The notes below the pieces were generated by a model. It worked only from the letters and a program-made list of their open reading frames with translations, did not search any database and had not been told where the DNA came from. Below are positions 56,701-62,700 of a DNA stretch of 64,000 nucleotides, piece by piece. This stretch comes from Amphiduros pacificus (lineage: Eukaryota; Annelida; Polychaeta; Phyllodocida; Hesionidae): contig OX439012.1 of assembly GCA_949316495.1 (NCBI GenBank), positions 26,258,166 through 26,322,165 on the forward strand, in the 5' to 3' direction. Position numbers and translations under genes: made by a program. Numbering within the stretch: position 1 is the stretch's first letter; the number at the start of each line of letters is the position of its first letter.

Positions 56701-59700
56701 TAATCTATTTGATCATCAAAATTTGGCAAACATGAAGCCAATGGTCAAAATGACCAGATAAAGAGTACCAAGCTAAAGTTGAGAAATGGGCATGCCTTAC
56801 GGACATTCCTGTATGCATATGTGGCAGTCCCTCGGAAACCAGAAAAAAAACTCTAATTGATTCTAAGCACACACTTGACACAATGTCAAGAAGAGAGCAG
56901 CAAGAAGGAATATTCAGAGATGATTACTCATTTGTCGCAAAGGAGACAGAGGCTAGATCATATGTTGGAGAAGGATATCTTTTAGCAGCATTTCTTCCAA
57001 GCCTGACAGAATGACCTACCGGCACACACTCCCCATAGTCCATCGGTATCATAACTGGAAGTGGTGGCACACCAAGGATCTTGGGAATTAAGGTTGATGC
57101 ATTCATAACGTGCCACCCCTTGGTAGGTGAATGGAAAGACACACATGGCTCCATTAGCATTTCCACCAGTAGTGAATGTGGCACATGGTGTTGTACCTGC
57201 ACTGGTAGTTAGTGAGGTGGTTGTTTCTGGTGGGGTAGTGGTATCACAGACTGTGCCTAGAAATTAAAACTTTATTATTGGCTTTCAAATATCACAATCA
57301 CAGTAATTTGATGACAATGAATAGCTTACACTTGATAGCCTGCCAAAGAATGAATTCCAAATCAAATTCAAAATGTTAAGACTGAAATGGAAATGTTTTA
57401 AAATGAGACTTGAGTGTGTGTGACACACTCTTTGACTGTCATGTGCTAAATGGTTGGTAGCATACTTGTCAACCTGACCTACCCTGACAGTTGCCCCATA
57501 AGCCATCTACATCATAGTTGCCGGTAGTTGCACACCAAAGCTCTCCATTGTGGTCCAGTGTTGTACACTGATAGTATGCAACACCTTTGTAAGTGAAAGG
57601 GAATGTGCACATTGCACCTTTGGCATTGCCACCACTTGTGAATGTTGCACATGGAGTTGTGCCACCAGTTGTAGTCAGTGTTGTAGTTTCAATTGTTGTT
57701 GTAGTGTCACATAGAGTCCCTGTCAAAATATGCAATGTGACTATTACCAAATCATAATAAATCTATGTCTCAGCCCACCAGCTGCAAGATCGATCTTGGC
57801 TGTAAAGCAAAATATTAATGCTCCAATCAGCATACAGACAAAGCATCTCTTTCTTTTCTTCCCTCATGTCAGTACTTTCAAGCTAATCTATTTGATCATC
57901 AAAATTTGGCAAACATGAAGCCAATGGTCAAAATGACCAGATAAAGAGTACCAAGCTAAAGTTGAGAAATGGGCATGCCTTACGGACATTCCTGTATGCA
58001 TATGTGGCAGTCCCTCGGAAACCAGAAAAAAAACTCTAATTGATTCTAAGCACACACTTGACACAATGTCAAGAAGAGAGCAGCAAGAAGGAATATTCAG
58101 AGATGATTACTCATTTGTCGCAAAGGAGACAGAGGCTAGATCATATGTTGGAGAAGGATATCTTTTAGCAGCATTTCTTCCAAGCCTGACAGAATGACCT
58201 ACCGGCACACACTCCCCATAGTCCATCGGTATCATAACTGGAAGTGGTGGCACACCAAGGATCTTGGGAATTAAGGTTGATGCATTCATAACGTGCCACC
58301 CCTTGGTAGGTGAATGGAAAGACACACATGGCTCCATTAGCATTTCCACCAGTAGTGAATGTGGCACATGGTGTTGTACCTGCACTGGTAGTTAGTGAGG
58401 TGGTTGTTTCTGGTGGGGTAGTGGTATCACAGACTGTGCCTAGAAATTAAAACTTTATTATTGGCTTTCAAATATCACAATCACAGTAATTTGATGACAA
58501 TGAATAGCTTACACTTGATAGCCTGCCAAAGAATGAATTCCAAATCAAATTCAAAATGTTAAGACTGAAATGGAAATGTTTTAAAATGAGACTTGAGTGT
58601 GTGTGACACACTCTTTGACTGTCATGTGCTAAATGGTTGGTAGCATACTTGTCAACCTGACCTACCCTGACAGTTGCCCCATAAGCCATCTACATCATAG
58701 TTGCCGGTAGTTGCACACCAAAGCTCTCCATTGTGGTCCAGTGTTGTACACTGATAGTATGCAACACCTTTGTAAGTGAAAGGGAATGTGCACATTGCAC
58801 CTTTGGCATTGCCACCACTTGTGAATGTTGCACATGGAGTTGTGCCACCAGTTGTAGTCAGTGTTGTAGTTTCAATTGTTGTTGTAGTGTCACATAGAGT
58901 CCCTGTCAAAATATGCAATGTGACTATTACCAAATCATAATAAATCTATGTCTCAGCCCACCAGCTGCAAGATCGATCTTGGCTGTAAAGCAAAATATTA
59001 ATGCTCCAATCAGCATACAGACAAAGCATCTCTTTCTTTTCTTCCCTCATGTCAGTACTTTCAAGCTAATCTATTTGATCATCAAAATTTGGCAAACATG
59101 AAGCCAATGGTCAAAATGACCAGATAAAGAGTACCAAGCTAAAGTTGAGAAATGGGCATGCCTTACGGACATTCCTGTATGCATATGTGGCAGTCCCTCG
59201 GAAACCAGAAAAAAAACTCTAATTGATTCTAAGCACACACTTGACACAATGTCAAGAAGAAAGCAGCATGAAGGAATATTCAGAGATGATTACTCATTTG
59301 TCGCAAAGGAGACAGAGGCTAGATCATATGTTGGAGAAGGATATCTTTTAGCAGCATTTCTTCCAAGCCTGACAGAATGACCTACCGGCACACACTCCCC
59401 ATAGTCCATCGGTATCATAACTGGAAGTGGTGGCACACCAAGGATCTTGGGAATTAAGGTTGATGCATTCATAACGTGCCACCCCTTGGTAGGTGAATGG
59501 AAAGACACACATGGCTCCATTAGCATTTCCACCAGTAGTGAATGTGGCACATGGTGTTGTACCTGCACTGGTAGTTAGTGAGGTGGTTGTTTCTGGTGGG
59601 GTAGTGGTATCACAGACTGTGCCTAGAAATTAAAACTTTATTATTGGCTTTCAAATATCACAATCACAGTAATTTGATGACAATGAATAGCTTACACTTG

Positions 59701-62700
59701 ATAGCCTGCCAAAGAATGAATTCCAAATCAAATTCAAAATGTTAAGACTGAAATGGAAATGTTTTAAAATGAGACTTGAGTGTGTGTGACACACTCTTTG
59801 ACTGTCATGTGCTAAATGGTTGGTAGCATACTTGTCAACCTGACCTACCCTGACAGTTGCCCCATAAGCCATCTACATCATAGTTGCCGGTAGTTGCACA
59901 CCAAAGCTCTCCATTGTGGTCCAGTGTTGTACACTGATAGTATGCAACACCTTTGTAAGTGAAAGGGAATGTGCACATTGCACCTTTGGCATTGCCACCA
60001 CTTGTGAATGTTGCACATGGAGTTGTGCCACCAGTTGTAGTCAGTGTTGTAGTTTCAATTGTTGTTGTAGTGTCACATAGAGTCCCTGTCAAAATATGCA
60101 ATGTGACTATTACCAAATCATAATAAATCTATGTCTCAGCCCACCAGCTGCAAGATCGATCTTGGCTGTAAAGCAAAATATTAATGCTCCAATCAGCATA
60201 CAGACAAAGCATCTCTTTCTTTTCTTCCCTCATGTCAGTACTTTCAAGCTAATCTATTTGATCATCAAAATTTGGCAAACATGAAGCCAATGGTCAAAAT
60301 GACCAGATAAAGAGTACCAAGCTAAAGTTGAGAAATGGGCATGCCTTACGGACATTCCTGTATGCATATGTGGCAGTCCCTCGGAAACCAGAAAAAAAAC
60401 TCTAATTGATTCTAAGCACACACTTGACACAATGTCAAGAAGAAAGCAGCATGAAGGAATATTCAGAGATGATTACTCATTTGTCGCAAAGGAGACAGAG
60501 GCTAGATCATATGTTGGAGAAGGATATCTTTTAGCAGCATTTCTTCCAAGCCTGACAGAATGACCTACCGGCACACACTCCCCATAGTCCATCGGTATCA
60601 TAACTGGAAGTGGTGGCACACCAAGGATCTTGGGAATTAAGGTTGATGCATTCATAACGTGCCACCCCTTGGTAGGTGAATGGAAAGACACACATGGCTC
60701 CATTAGCATTTCCACCAGTAGTGAATGTGGCACATGGTGTTGTACCTGCACTGGTAGTTAGTGAGGTGGTTGTTTCTGGTGGGGTAGTGGTATCACAGAC
60801 TGTGCCTAGAAATTAAAACTTTATTATTGGCTTTCAAATATCACAATCACAGTAATTTGATGACAATGAATAGCTTACACTTGATAGCCTGCCAAAGAAT
60901 GAATTCCAAATCAAATTCAAAATGTTAAGACTGAAATGGAAATGTTTTAAAATGAGACTTGAGTGTGTGTGACACACTTTTTGACTGTCATGTGCTAAAT
61001 GGTTGGTAGCATACTTGTCAACCTGACCTACCCTGACAGTTGCCCCATAAGCCATCTACATCATAGTTGCCGGTAGTTGCACACCAAAGCTCTCCATTGT
61101 GGTCCAGTGTTGTACACTGATAGTATGCAACACCTTTGTAAGTGAAAGGGAATGTGCACATTGCACCTTTGGCATTGCCACCACTTGTGAATGTTGCACA
61201 TGGAGTTGTGCCACCAGTTGTAGTCAGTGTTGTAGTTTCAATTGTTGTTGTAGTGTCACATAGAGTCCCTGTCAAAATATGCAATGTGACTATTACCAAA
61301 TCATAATAAATCTATGTCTCAGCCCACCAGCTGCAAGATCGATCTTGGCTGTAAAGCAAAATATTAATGCTCCAATCAGCATACAGACACAGCATCTCTT
61401 TCTTTTCTTCCCTCATGTCAGTACTTTCAAGCTAATCTATTTGATCATCAAAATTTGGCAAACATGAAGCCAATGGTCAAAATGACCAGATAAAGAGTAC
61501 CAAGCTAAAGTTGAGAAATGGGCATGCCTTACGGACATTCCTGTATGCATATGTGGCAGTCCCTCGGAAACCAGAAAAAAAACTCTAATTGATTCTAAGC
61601 ACACACTTGACACAATGTCAAGAAGAAAGCAGCATGAAGGAATATTCAGAGATGATTACTCATTTGTCGCAAAGGAGACAGAGGCTAGATCATATGTTGG
61701 AGAAGGATATCTTTTAGCAGCATTTCTTCCAAGCCTGACAGAATGACCTACCGGCACACACTCCCCATAGTCCATCGGTATCATAACTGGAAGTGGTGGC
61801 ACACCAAGGATCTTGGGAATTAAGGTTGATGCATTCATAACGTGCCACCCCTTGGTAGGTGAATGGAAAGACACACATGGCTCCATTAGCATTTCCACCA
61901 GTAGTGAATGTGGCACATGGTGTTGTACCTGCACTGGTAGTTAGTGAGGTGGTTGTTTCTGGTGGGGTAGTGGTATCACAGACTGTGCCTAGAAATTAAA
62001 ACTTTATTATTGGCTTTCAAATATCACAATCACAGTAATTTGATGACAATGAATAGCTTACACTTGATAGCCTGCCAAAGAATGAATTCCAAATCAAATT
62101 CAAAATGTTAAGACTGAAATGGAAATGTTTTAAAATGAGACTTGAGTGTGTGTGACACACTCTTTGACTGTCATGTGCTAAATGGTTGGTAGCATACTTG
62201 TCAACCTGACCTACCCTGACAGTTGCCCCATAAGCCATCTACATCATAGTTGCCGGTAGTTGCACACCAAAGCTCTCCATTGTGGTCCAGTGTTGTACAC
62301 TGATAGTATGCAACACCTTTGTAAGTGAAAGGGAATGTGCACATTGCACCTTTGGCATTGCCACCACTTGTGAATGTTGCACATGGAGTTGTGCCACCAG
62401 TTGTAGTCAGTGTTGTAGTTTCAATTGTTGTTGTAGTGTCACATAGAGTCCCTGTCAAAATATGCAATGTGACTATTACCAAATCATAATAAATCTATGT
62501 CTCAGCCCACCAGCTGCAAGATCGATCTTGGCTGTAAAGCAAAATATTAATGCTCCAATCAGCATACAGACAAAGCATCTCTTTCTTTTCTTCCCTCATG
62601 TCAGTACTTTCAAGCTAATCTATTTGATCATCAAAATTTGGCAAACATGAAGCCAATGGTCAAAATGACCAGATAAAGAGTACCAAGCTAAAGTTTGAGA

